DNA from: Chromobotia macracanthus
Lineage: Eukaryota > Chordata > Actinopteri > Cypriniformes > Botiidae
Assembly: GCA_036877525.1 (NCBI GenBank)
Contig: JAZGTH010000031.1
Coordinates: 4,878,501 to 4,942,500, forward strand
Length of the DNA stretch: 64,000 bases
Direction of reading: 5' to 3'
Shown here one piece after another: positions 1 to 12,300 of this stretch; position 1 is the first letter of the stretch, and every line of letters starts with the position of its first letter. The position numbers and the translations under genes are program-made. The notes beneath the pieces were generated by a model, which had not been told where the DNA came from, searched no databases, and saw only the letters and a list, made by a program, of their open reading frames with translations.

Positions 1-1
1 A

Positions 2-220
2 TCATTCCCAGAGATAGAGTGGGAGGAGACCACTGTTCATGGATGTGAACCGTTCAGTCGCGATTTTCTGTCACAGATGATGAACATGAAGTATTTATTG
101 TCCAGCCATGAGGAGTCAACTCTTAGCTGCTCCAACAGGCACTGCAGCAACTCCAATCTGTCACCACATCTGAGTAACCACACCCAACCCCTCGCAAAAT
201 ATACACTCACAGGACACTGA
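2..220 (+). CDS. Possible 3'-terminal coding exon of an unidentified upstream gene (partial)
   Basis: An open frame of 72 codons enters from the left edge and stops with TGA at 218-220. The residues look more protein-like than the surrounding AT-rich DNA: the frame starts SFPEIEWEETTVHGCEPF, has a serine/asparagine/histidine-rich tail, and ends KYTLTGH. Immediately after the stop the DNA becomes AT-rich, as in a 3' UTR, with AATAAA hexamers at about 692 and 956. I do not recognise the protein. A chance open frame of this length is quite possible, and no splice acceptor is visible because the frame reaches the window edge. Confidence 0.33.
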   Translation, partial: SFPEIEWEETTVHGCEPFSRDFLSQMMNMKYLLSSHEESTLSCSNRHCSNSNLSPHLSNHTQPLAKYTLTGH

Positions 221-2024
221 TCTGCACATTTGTGTTTGATGCCCAGAATTCAGTACCATAGGTTTTTTCACAACATTTTACATGTGACCCATGAGACTGT
301 TTACTTATTTTTGAAACTTTTCACAACTCATATTTTCATAAACATTTTAAATTCTAATTGCATAATTATTGTATTGTAAGTTCAAATACTGTTCATAAAA
401 TTATTTTCATTTTACTTCACTGAGCAGGCAAATTGATGATAGACTAATCATCTTTTGCCTTTTTAAACATTGTTATTATTTTTTTTCCAGAAACAGCTTT
501 TTTGATGTATGTATTATACAGCTGCAATGTAATGAAACATCACTGTTCTGTAATTCAGTGACATAATCACTCATACAAACAATACCAAAGTGTGGTTAAA
601 TGAACTCCAGATAGAATAATTAACAAGCATTTCATAATGTACTTACAGTTCAATAACAAACTTTAGTAAAAGGACTATTTCTTCCCTAGTTAATAAAAAT
701 GGAAATGTTACATAAATCTGCTGAATGCTCGGAGTATTATTTCTTTAAAGTTACATAACTTCGTTAGTCACTTAAGTCAGCGGTTGTTCTTCTGCATTAA
801 GAAATATAATCATTGCTTTTTGAAAAATCTGAAAAGTACATCAGGCTGTTACATGACAGGCATCTGCCGTTGCTTTTACACTCTCCTTTAGTCTTAGGCA
901 GCGGAGGAGGGTCTTACTGTTCAGCTGGATGTCATAATGAGCTTTCATTTGTTTTAATAAAAGAGCAGGCATGCAGTGCCCTTTCCAAGCCACTCGTTAC
1001 TGAGAAAACGGAGAGAAGTGCATTATAAATACAGCAAGGGTAACATTATTCAAAGGCATCGCTTGCCTGCAGCCTCATTTGGCAGGAAATGATGCGCTTC
1101 GTTCATTAGTAGCACAGCACGTCATAAAGAGAATGAACTCACCTATGTAAAAACCATTACATTGAAAAGATGAAAGTTTACAAACAGATGTTTTTGTACA
1201 GCGTTAAATACAAAACACCGTTTTGGTTATATAAATGTGTTGTGCTTTCAGTGTGGATCTTAAGATCTTTTACCTTATTTTTATTAATTGAATAAAGGCT
1301 TTTTTGTTCCAAAGAGGCACATTGGTATGTGGTGGTGTTGCAATTTGCATAAATTCAATTCTGTGTCAACTGTAGGGGGCCTACTTAAGCAATCAAATGA
1401 CAGAACTGCTGAAAATTGATGTTAGGTGTTAATTTTATATGGGTGCCGTGGACAAGATCGAGAGGTTTCACCGAGTCATTGCTTGGCAACCTTTTCGTCA
1501 CAGCCTAAAGTCTTGTAATATTACATATATGGCCAAGCTGTTATGAAACCGTGTTTGTCTGACCAGCATTTGTGCCTCCAAAAGCAGGTAAACATGTTCC
1601 TCATATTTCTATAGAAACGCTTCATCCAGGCAATATCGGAGCTGTTTATTGAAAAGAGAGCCTTTGAGATTTTGAGACTCATACAAAAGCTGGCTCACTG
1701 AATTGCTGTTGTCAAACAGTCATTTCCAAGTCATCCCCCCCCCACACCTCCTGAGTGGCTGGATGCCGTCCACATGCATTACAGATAAACTATCTCTTGT
1801 CTGTTCTGTCTCTCGCCTAATGTATCATGCAGATAAAAAGATATGTGGCAGGAATTTGGATTTAGCTTGCATTTAACCAGTTCAAAGACGATTAATTTGC
1901 TGTTTTTTCAAGCAAAGGAAGTACTAGCTTTACTAATGTACAGCAGCAAATTGGTTTGAAAACAACATGGGTTTGTGATGTACATTTATCCATTACTAAA
2001 CAAATGGTTTGTGTACTTTCGTAA

Positions 2025-2110
2025 TTCAACATTCAATTTAGTTTATTTATATACCGCTTTTAACAATGTTGCATTGCTTCAAAGCAGCTTTACATATCAT
2101 GAAAAATATA
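2025..2110. repeat. Fragment of a common teleost interspersed repeat
   Basis: The segment carries the run 'tttatttatataccgctttt' and then 'cttcaaagcagctttaca', a pair of blocks that recurs very widely in teleost genomes. The assignment rests on recognising these blocks. The ends were not determined. Confidence 0.55.
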
Positions 2111-3029
2111 ACAGAAACAGAAAAATTGTCAAACATGGTCAGCATGGAAAACAGAATACTTATTGCAAATAATAATATTTGCGAAATGTATATTAATAAA
2201 ATAAATTAGGGATGCTAGGTTTGTAGTTGTTTTATGAATAAAGAATTGACTGAACTGATGACAGCTACCACACATTTGGACCATTCGAATAAATGGACGT
2301 GCATTAGAAATACCTGTCATTACTTGCAAAGGCTGGTACCTCTCTCAGTGGTCTATGAGGGGGTAATGTATTCATACTGCCTACTAAAACAATATGTACT
2401 TCTGAGACTATGCGACATTAAGTCAATTAATATGATAGATGATAGGTATCATATTACGCAAGATATGCTGTTCCAGCTTACATGGATATAGAAAGATAAC
2501 ATCGTATTACACAATGAAAGAGAATGGGAGACAAAAAAATAACAAAACGGTAGAGTCTTTAGGACTGTGATTAGGCTTTTGTAAATTGTTTATATTGCTT
2601 CTAGCATAATGATCTAGGTTAAATGTCAGCAGTCTCCCAGTAAGAAAGCCAACAAGGCGACATTGGCAAGGAACCAAACAACTGTTCAGGGAACACTTTT
2701 CTGTCACTTTGTAATGATTAGATTTCACAAGACAATAACAACATAACTGGCCCATTGTTCAAGATCAAATATTTTGTAACGCTTTCTTCATAAAGCAACA
2801 ATGTTTGAATGCTCTGAGATACATATTTGTGGACATCTCTGAAGGTTTCTTTAATGCTAAAGCAAACACACTAGTATTAATTTATTGATTTGTAATTTTT
2901 TTGTATGTTTATGAAGTGATGTGACATGTGGGCCAAGTGAACCATACCATGGAATTTGTCCTCTGTATTTATGGCATGCAGTCAGTGCACACACATTGGA
3001 GTGGTGAGTTTGTGAACACACGCTGCAAA

Positions 3030-3115
3030 CCAGATCGGTGGGCGGCACTACAGCACCAGTATTGGGAATGGAGCCAGCAACCTTCCGGTTACAAGTCTGA
3101 CTCTAACCAATTGCT
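3030..3115 (-). repeat. tRNA-derived SINE head
   Basis: Read on the minus strand, the segment has a tRNA-like A-box region (tggttagagtcagacttgta), then 'aaccggaaggttgctgg' leading into a B-box-like stretch, then 'cccaatactggtgctgtagtgccgcccac', the usual body following the tRNA head of cyprinid SINEs. It lies in the frem2 upstream intergenic DNA. Confidence 0.7.
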
Positions 3116-6100
3116 TGCAAACTACATAATTGGTATAATTTCTCTATAAATTCTCTTAAGGTTTAACATTCAGCACATAGTTTGAGGGGTCATCTTTAGA
3201 TACGATCTGTCCCTCACTCTTGAATCTCTCTTATTTGTTTGATATGTATTCTAGAGATGTCTTGACCTGCTTTAAATTCTGTTAGATGGAACATCATGCA
3301 GGCACAAGGTTGAACCTTCCTAAAGCTCAGCCTCAGTTTCATTTTACAGTTGATGTGACGGGAATAAATAAACAGGATTTTAGATGTAATGTGAAAAAAG
3401 TCTGCCTTTCCAGCGTGAACAGAAGTGTTGATGTAATCCGGCAGCAGATTGTTATTGAAAATGTATGGTTTTTTTAAATCTTTCGGATTTTCTACATAAA
3501 ATGCTAAACTTTCATGGATATATATTCAATATTTTGCTTGAAATATGATAGTCATTGTTTAGCAACCCCATCTAATATCCATCAAACATGGTCCCAGCGA
3601 CAGTACAGTGATGATGTAATGAAAGGAAGGTGTCACAGTGAGTGACTGGTGTGGGCATGCTTGAGGACAATTATAAGACTGAGACAGTTCAAGTACAGCT
3701 TTTGAGTAGTGAAACAGTTATGAACCAAGAGAAATGTGTGTGTGAGGATATCAGGGCAAATTGAAATCTACAGCTGATTGTGAATGTTATGGGTCCCCCC
3801 ACACTTGAAGGTGATTGTAAAAAGTTATATATGTAAATATTATTTTTTCCACTATGCTTGCTGTACAAATACCAGTATAGATAACATCTTTGACAGTATG
3901 GGGCCACTGGTGATTCAGGGGCCCTACACAATTTCTGTAGTTTGTTTTATTTTATTAAGGGGCTGCAATTCTCAGAACAAAAGACGACTGGAATACTTCC
4001 AAATTAAATTAATGATAATTTTACCTACAAACGCGGTTAGGGTGGAACCTGATACAAATGCATCTGGATTAACAAGCCACTAGAAAGCGTTTTTTGCTGA
4101 AATGCTCAGCTCATCAAATACAATGTTTTAATGATTGCTGGTTTGATTTGGTATTGATTACTAATTGTTACCACCAGATAGCACTAACCTAATTAGCCCC
4201 TCATAAATGTGTTATTCAATATTTTCCGCTCTACAGTTTAGTTTTACAGTCCACATTTGTGCCTGTGTAAGAGTCTAAACAGCTATTTGTCTGAAAGACG
4301 ACTTATGAAGAATCCATTATGTCACTGTTACATCAATCAGCTCCACCATCTACAGCATGTGGCCCATAATTAACCTCCATTCCTCTCTCTCCTTCTCGCC
4401 CCACTCCTCCCACCTTGCTTTCTTCTCATTACTTTGGACAGGAAAAGCATGATGTGGCCAAACCAATTATAACAGCCTATTTTCTTCAGTGTCTACACAG
4501 ACCAAAGCTTGAGGTTAAAGTTGCATCTGCTAAAGCAGCAGCAGGGCTCTCCAGAGACCCAGACTAGAGGAAACAGCAGAGATTGAGATTCAAACGACTT
4601 TAGACTGTTTCTTTGTAAGATTTAACGTGTTAATACGTTAATAAGATTATAACGCATTACTGTACATAAACCATTTCGTAAACCACCCATCAAATTGCGA
4701 TCTATTTGCGATTGTCTATGTACAGAAAGATTAGATTATAGCTTGTATTATGCCGCATGAACCTATTCACGCTCTTGGTGCCCTGGGCCAGGAATTCATT
4801 TCAAGGTTTAGTTGTTGTTAATATTGTACGTGATCTTTGATTAGAACGTTAAGAGGGTTCATAACGAATCTGACACAGCTTGCTGAAGACAATATTCAGA
4901 ATGCCCTCAGCTGGAATATTTGAAAATTAAACAGACTTTTCCCTTGTCGGATTAACACAGTGAATTTTCCAATAAGCAGAATAAGAGACTCATTTGCCAT
5001 ATGGCTCATATCTATGAATTTTGGAATCATAGTGAAGGGATGTAGGTAAATAGACCAGGACAAAAAAGTCAATATAATTGAAATAAACGATTTCTATCTA
5101 TTATCAGATTTGTGGATTTGTATACCTTTTACTCTATGTAAATTCCTGAGGCTGCCATCTCAGTGCTTTAACAGACACATTTGTACACTTGTTTTTCTTA
5201 ATCTAGTAAGAATATCTAAACATCATTAAAATAAGAAAAATTCATACGATTGCATAAGATACTAAGTTATATTAGAGAATGTACTGTATCTTAATAATAA
5301 TAATAGCGCTTACTTTTCTTACCCTATTGGCAAATTGTTCTAGACATAAACTTCACTAAATCTTGTAAGATTTATGCTTAAAACAAACAACTGGGAAAAA
5401 ATGCCAGTGTTGTTATGTGGTTTTGTAAATTTTGTAAGATGCCTTTTCTCTTGCATCATTCCTTCAAATCTCCTGCTTTTATTTTCTTACTTTTGACTTT
5501 TTCTTCAACAAGCTTCACATGAGCTTTTCTAGATGGTGGCCTGGGCATGAAATCTCTTATTGCTAGAGTGATATTCTGTGTAAACAATGAATGTTCATTC
5601 TTCATTTCACTTCTAATTAATTAACAACATTCTGTCAGATTTCCAATGATATTAGAAACTATTAGCCCTCTGATTTGAGACAGCCTTCTCAGGTTAGCAG
5701 ATCTCCCCCATGGCCTCTACTGATACCACAGAGCCTGTCTGTCCGCTCTGTACAGAACCTCCATTAGATCTCATTTTAGATTACCTGCCATCAGGGGAAA
5801 TTCAAGGCACCTTTAACCGCCAAAGTCTGAACACATTGATGATAAATATTTGTTTAATTCTATTGCACAAATTAAATCTTTTGTTTAATAATCTTATCCA
5901 TGCTTATTCATTAAATTTTCTTGACCCTGTAAAAGTGTGAGATTGTAGGGCTATGTATATATGCTGTAATTTGTTAAAGCTTCACTAGAGTTTGAACTCT
6001 TGATGGTATACACTGTAGATGATCATGGTGTGGAACGGCACAACAGTGCCATCTTTTGGATTTTAAGCTTTATTGCTAGAAGTTTCTGGGACATTTGCCA

Positions 6101-6324
6101 TGGGTTTGCAATAATGCCAAATTATACCTGTTCAGTGTTATCTGTTTATAGAGTGTATATAGCATAAGGTGTGCAGGGTGTCTGCTGTGTGTTGGTAGTC
6201 TGACCTTCTGTTTAGTAACAAGATACACACATAGTAAGATGGTGTGAAGCACTAATGAGAGCTGTAACATGACTTAAGAGAGAATTTAGTAAAAGTTTAC
6301 CATGGAATGACATTTACACAACAT

Positions 6325-6362
6325 TAGTACTGCCATCAACACCAGTATTGGGAACTTGCCTA
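6325..6362 (-). repeat. SINE body fragment related to the one at 3030-3115
   Basis: The plus-strand block 'caacaccagtattgggaac' matches the block 'cagcaccagtattgggaat' of the SINE at 3030-3115. No tRNA-like head is attached, so this is a truncated copy. Confidence 0.5.
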
Positions 6363-8203
6363 GAGGGTCTAATCTGAAAGAGATGTGTTATTTTATCTCA
6401 AAGGAGCTTTGTAATTTAACAGAATAAATACTGCACACATCCAGCAAGGTGCTAGACGATAAAACAGCAAAACACACAGTGTATAACTTCATTAACAGCT
6501 TCCTTTCTTTTACTCCTTTTAGTTACAGTTACTTATTCAAAAAGCAACAATAACAAATAATTATTAAAGATTTTGAGATAATGAAAGTGGTACAGTTGAG
6601 AGATATCCAGAGAACTAGAGATATTGGGTTATATGTGATTATATGTGAATACCCTTATTCCCTTAATGCAGTTTTACCCTTTATTGTAAAAAGGGAACAA
6701 ATACATATATAGCAACCTGGCATATTTTGCCCTTTTTTATTTATTCTTAGATGCTGTTGTTTTCTGTACTCACACTATGAGAAGTCTTCAGTAGCTGTTC
6801 GTCTGGTTTGTTTCTAGAGAATTTGGCTTTGAAGAGCAAACTAGCAACAATTAGACGACAGAGCAAATGCAGTTCTATCATTAGTGACCTTTTGGCAAAA
6901 TTCATTGTAAAGTTCTAATACCTTTTCGCAAATCCCACTGATGCTGTTTTGCTCTTTCAGTGGTTTCCAAGGTGCAAAGATGCAACATTAATTTTAACAA
7001 GAAGTATTTTACCTGTGGTGTAGCTTTCGAAGATCCATGGAGGAAAGAAAACCTGCAAAATGTTTTGTCATTAAAGCAGGGCACTACAGCTGTCCTTTGG
7101 CTGGAGAATTATGGGTAATCTGTGTCTTTGTATATGTATATACAAATGCGAGGTAAAGTGAGATATATGATGATAATGTGTGTGTTTGAAAGGAAAAGTC
7201 TTCCCTTTACATGTTTCGCAGTTTCAACATGGTTAGAAAGCTCTGAGACTCAGTAATCTGTCAACATGACTCATTCAATTAGACTGTCAGACAGCGGAGA
7301 CTTTTATAATTTGTTTGGGTTGGATTTTCTCCTGCCATCAAAAGAAAACAGCTGACATACACTGTTTGCCATTGTAATTGTGAATGTTTATTTGCTCAGA
7401 CTTCAGTGTTTTAAAACAGATAACAGAGGAAACCTGAATATGAATGGAAGTACAACAGCTGTTGCCTTTAATTCCTCAGATGAAGATGAAGATGAGTGCA
7501 AATGTTGGTATGGCTGTAATAAAACAAACTACTCAGGTAAAAATCTTGCTGTATTATATTATTGGACAGTTCAAGCCATATTATATAATATGAACTACTG
7601 TGATTTAACTTAGAGTAAAGACAACAGTTTATATTTTAGCAAAAGTTTTTTTTGCCCAGTTGTTCTTTTGTTTTGTTTTCTGCAGTTTAAACTTTTATAA
7701 CTCTATAATGGACAATATGTCCCAATTTTGTAGAGCTACTTACTATTACCGGTCAAAAAAAAACATTTTCAAAGCTTTATTTCCTCTGACTTCTACTGAC
7801 TCTTGGGTCAAAAAAGCTTAAGGTACTTTTGGTCCCTGTGGTTACTGTTCTTATATTGTTGATCACAGAGATTAGAGGGCTGAGAGATTCTATTCACCTC
7901 CACACCACTAAAGGACACATTTGTTCAGGGCTACATTCAGACAAAAACACATTGACAATCTGAGATGTGGAAAGAAAATACCAAGAGTCTAATTTAGTCA
8001 AACCATCAATCATTTCTATAGTGTCTAAACAGATGATTGATTACAGGTCTGAAGTTATGTGGGAGAAGTCCATTCCCGGCAAGAACACTTAAAATCACAG
8101 ACTGTAATCTCTCATAATGCAATTAAAAGGGTCTCAGCATACATCTGAGAAGCCCATCCTTAAGGTACTACCAAGAGAGAGAGAGTTGGTTTGTCTGTTT
8201 CTT

Positions 8204-8204
<1 letters not shown>

Positions 8205-8247
<43 letters not shown>

Positions 8248-8280
8248 ACTCACTCTGTGTGTGTGTGTGTGTGTGTGTGT
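8205..8280. repeat. Compound microsatellite (CT)n-(CTCA)n-(GT)n
   Basis: A (CT)n run from about 8205 to 8242 passes through a few CTCA units and then a (GT)n run to 8280. It is low-complexity DNA. The apparent Leu-Ser or Val-Cys reading frames across it are artefacts. Confidence 0.95.
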
Positions 8281-9014
8281 AAATGTGGATGGGCAATACT
8301 TTTCATACTATTTTTAAAAATGACATTTAAGTTTGCCATTTCTAAAAAATATAAATATGAAATATTGACATAAGCTAAATTATATTTTGCTTTAAATCAA
8401 TAATGTCAACGGGTTTGTGTGAGGATTATGTTTGAGGTAGGGTACAGGTATAGAAAATATAATTAGCCTGATATGAGATCAGAGACTATGAGATGTCTTT
8501 ATTATTATAGTGAAACAAATCTGTGTGTATGTGTCATACACCATTAGAGAAAGACATGTTTTAGCACTGGGTGAGAGGAGATAACAAGCTCCTGAATGAT
8601 AAAAGAAAACTACTTTCTTACTGGATGTGTCAAAACGTTTGTTAGTTGTTAAAAGGAGACCGGGGGCGATTATCAGTTTTTCCCTTCATTACTTACAGAT
8701 AACACAGCCTAAGAATAGTCATTTTTGGATTGAAATGGCACATACTCTGTTAGTTTTAAGAACTTTGATCCTTTCTTTATCTCATTTGGGCAGAAAGAAA
8801 ACTTTACTGTGGCATTTAATGGGCACTAATTCTTTTAGCTCTCAGAAATGCTGTTTTATTTTGTATTGCATTTTTACTACAAAATCCTCTCACTTGTTCT
8901 AATTTCTTATTTTTATTTATGGATACAGAGAGAGAGAGAGAGCGTGCTGAATGTCATCCCTCCCCTAACAACGTATAATGAAATGATCAATGCGCAACTA
9001 AAGATGACAGACGG

Positions 9015-9302
9015 ATGCTGAGACTTCATCACCTGCAAACGTGGGATTGTATTCAGCATCCAGTCGTAGGAGACTGTGGGCGTGTTCTTCTGTTTTTCCA
9101 TCCTACAGACGAGCACAAGTTCCCTCTCACCGAGTCTGGGAATGCCGCGCAAGCATCCCGTCGCGCGTGTGGGATTTTACAACTTTCCGTATTTTTACCA
9201 GTGTTTGTGAAAGAAATCTGGATCTCTTCATCTGGATATTTTAAGCACACGGCTCATGCACGATGCAACTTCATGCATTTCTCATTCTCGTGGTTGCGCT
9301 GA
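9015..9302 (+). promoter_or_regulatory. Upstream ORF overlapping the frem2 start codon
   Basis: A 95-codon frame begins at ATG 9015 and ends at 9302, overlapping the frem2 start at 9263 in a different frame. A second ATG at 9041 opens a shorter frame ending at 9244, and another out-of-frame ATG sits at 9255. If transcription starts upstream of 9015, these would reduce initiation at the frem2 ATG. The transcription start is not visible in the sequence, so this is inference. A (GA)n tract lies at 8927-8942. Confidence 0.35.
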
Positions 9303-12300
9303 CAGGTGCGCACGGAGTTGAGAAACGCGCGTTATCGTACGCGTACGCGCCGGAGCTCACGGAGGATGCGGTACTGGTGGCCAACAACGGTATACACGTG
9401 ACTTTGGGACGATCGGTTTACATCGATCCCATGAACGATCTGGTCATTGAAGTTCAGCCGGGAGATAGGTGCAGTATTACGGTGCTGGATAACGACCCGT
9501 TGTCTCAGAGACCGGGACATCTGTCTCCTAAAAAGTTCCCGTGTGAATTTGGTCCTAACGATGTCAGATACTCTCATTTCGGTTCCAGAAGCCCTGCTGA
9601 GGACAGGGTGAAGCTACAACTCAGGTATGATACTCAGACTGAAACCATCATCATCCCCTTTATGATAGAAGTGGCTGTTGTTTTCACACAACTGGAGATT
9701 GTTACCAAAAACATGCCTCTTACTGTTGATAGACTACGTGGTACTAGTAATCGTATTGACCAAAAGGTACTAGAATTCACCTATGATAAAGACTCTGAAC
9801 ATTGTGAAATTACCTCTTTGGCTGCCAGTAGTGTTTTACCTCAGTATGGTAAAGTTGTTGATGACAACAAACTGGAGAAACTGATGAAGTGTGACCAGTT
9901 TCTCAGAGCAGGTATTCGATATGAGCACACATCTAGCCACAAGTCTCCCAATAAGGATTACATCCCAATGGTCGTGGAACTACGGAACGCAGAAAACAAT
10001 TTACTGAAGCAGGAGTTTTTTCATGTCATGATCCGGATAAAAGATGGTGAGGAAAACACTCCTCCCAGCCCCAGTTTCGTGGCCATGATGATGATGGAAG
10101 TTGATCAGTTTGTCATGACGGCTTTAACTCCTGACATGCTGGCGGCTGAGGATAAGGAATCCGGTCCTGATTATCTGATTTTCAACATCACCTCTCCTTT
10201 GTCATTCGAGGAGGGTTATATTGTGAGTACAGATGATAGAAATTTACCCATCACATCATTTTATCAAAGGGATCTGACAGAGCTGAAAATAGCCTACAAA
10301 CCTCCGTCTCTGGACTCAGACACCGAGAGGATTTTTCAGATAGAGTTTGAGGTCATAGACACGGATGGCGGCATATCGGACCCCTTTGCATTCATGATTG
10401 TTGTGAAGCCCATGAACACTTTAGCACCGGTAGTGACTAAAAATACCGGCCAGCTTTTGTATGAAGGCCAATCCAGGTCTTTGTTCACTCAGAGCAATTT
10501 AGAAATTAGTGATGAGGATAACCTGGACAGTGTAAAGATAACCGTGGTTGATGGTGTGCGCCATGGTCAGTTGACCTTGCTGGGCACCAACAGGAAGTAT
10601 TTCACCCCTGCTGACCTGGAAGTTGGCATCGTGGTCTACCAACATGACGGAAGTGACACATACAGTGATAATGTCATTTTCAGAATGTCAGATGACAAGC
10701 ATGAAGTCGTATTTTTGTTCCCCATCACAATTGTACCCACAGATGACGAGCCGCCCATTATAAATGCAAACACAGGGCTGATTTTATTAAAAAAACAGAT
10801 GGTGCCCATCTCACAGCTCATGCTCAGTGCAGCAGATATTGACTCTGAAGATTCCACCATTAAATTTATTATCCAGCCTCCGCTCTCGGCTATTGGTGAG
10901 GTCCTGATGAGGCAATCAGAAGCTCCAGAGGACCCGACTTCATGGAAATTTAATGCAGAAGATGGGGTGTATGAGAAAGTAGTGACACAGTGGTTTCAGA
11001 AAGATATTACTGATGAAAAGCTCTTTCTACAGGCACACCGGTCCACACATTACGGAAACCATTACTGACCAGTTTGTGTTTAAAGTACAAGATGATGCCG
11101 ATCCTCCCAACCAATCTGGTGATAATTCGTTTGTTATTAAAATTCTGCCCATTGACGACGTTCCACCTGTGCTATTTCCAGGCACTACTTTGCAGATGAC
11201 GGTACATGAATATCAGTTGACTTTCTTAAACAAAAATGTTTTGCGTTACACAGACCTAGATTCAGAGGACCGTGAGCTGAAATATATGATAACTCGGCCA
11301 CCAACTGACATGGATGAGAATAATCCAGTTAGGTTTGGGTCTATTGTTTTAACAGAGAGCTCTGATAGTGAGGTGACAGAATTTACTCAAGCACAAGTTA
11401 ACCATCATAAGATATCCTATAGCCCTCCAGACCTTGAGCTAGGCATCACATCTCATGTGGTGCAGTTTCATTTCAGAGTAGAAGACACTGCTGGAAACAG
11501 CATTGATGGTGTTTTTACCATTTTTCTGCTGCCGGTGAACAACAAACCCCCACAGATAACAAACACCGGCTTTACAGTCCTCGAGAGGGGAGTGCATGTC
11601 ATTGCAAGTGTGGAACTTGACGCAAATGACCTTGACACTGATAGTAATCAAATTGTATTTACCATAAGTCAAACTCCATTGCATGGCCACATCCAACATA
11701 CCTTTACTAATTTGAATAAAGGAGATAGCTTCAATCTGATGGATATCTCTGATGGCAAAGTATCGTATATCCACAATGGTGATGAAATAACAAGTGACTC
11801 TTTTAAATTAGATGTTAGTGATGGCTTTCATATTGTGGCGATCACTGTAAAGATAGCAGTGAAGCCTGTTGATGATGAGACGCCAACGCTTAGCCTTACG
11901 AAGGGCACTGTTGGCTCACACTTGAATGTGTTGGAAAATGGTGACACAGAAATTACCACTAACATCATCCAGCGAAAAGATGAGGACACAGATGACCTTA
12001 GGCTGACCTTCATTGTGGAGGAGGCCCCAAAGTTTGGAGACATTCTGGTGAATGGAGTTTCCTCAAGCAGGTTCACCCAAGCTGATATCATCAGTGGTCT
12101 GGTTGTGTATGCTCACACAAGTGGTGAGATAGGTCTTACCTCATTAGAAGACTTTTTTAATCTAACCCTCTCTGACATGTCTGATGAATGGAATGTTGGG
12201 GGTAACAAAGTAAGTGGCATCCGTGTTCATGTCACTATTCTCCCTGTTGATAACCAGACTCCAGTGGTCACACTTGGCCCTACCTTTAATGTCTTTGAGA

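Larger units (their letters stand above)
221..9014. other. Intergenic region upstream of frem2
   Basis: No supportable gene was seen. The stretch is AT-rich and contains SINE fragments (about 2025-2110, 3030-3115, 6325-6362) and a compound microsatellite at 8205-8280. The segment around 830-1140 is less AT-rich and lacks obvious repeats, so it could hold a distal regulatory element, but nothing in the sequence proves it. Open frames here are short and show no recognisable domain. Confidence 0.6.

Noticed and set aside
5710..5940. Short ORF beginning MASTDTTEPVCPLCTEPP
   Set aside because: It starts like a zinc-binding protein, but there is only one CxxC, and the rest is AT-rich, low-information sequence. 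Probably chance.
7380..7613. Exon-like block with an acidic, cysteine-bearing peptide between an AG and a GT
   Set aside because: It could pass for an internal exon (SSDEDEDECKCWYGC), but no partner exons lie nearby, no domain is recognised, and acceptor and donor are both ordinary words in AT-rich DNA.
8117..8373. Two plus-strand ORFs with runs of Leu-Ser or Ser-Leu and Val-Cys
   Set aside because: They are translations of the (CT)n and (GT)n microsatellite.
9332..9577. Minus-strand ORF opposite frem2 exon 1, and several others opposite exon 1 (10636-13958)
   Set aside because: These are shadows on the complementary strand of a long coding exon and have no homology.
11031..11068. A tiny intron at the frem2 frameshift, ending 'ctctttctacag'
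   Set aside because: No GT donor at a workable distance upstream gives a product consistent with human FREM2, whereas removing one base gives an exact match to the expected residues.
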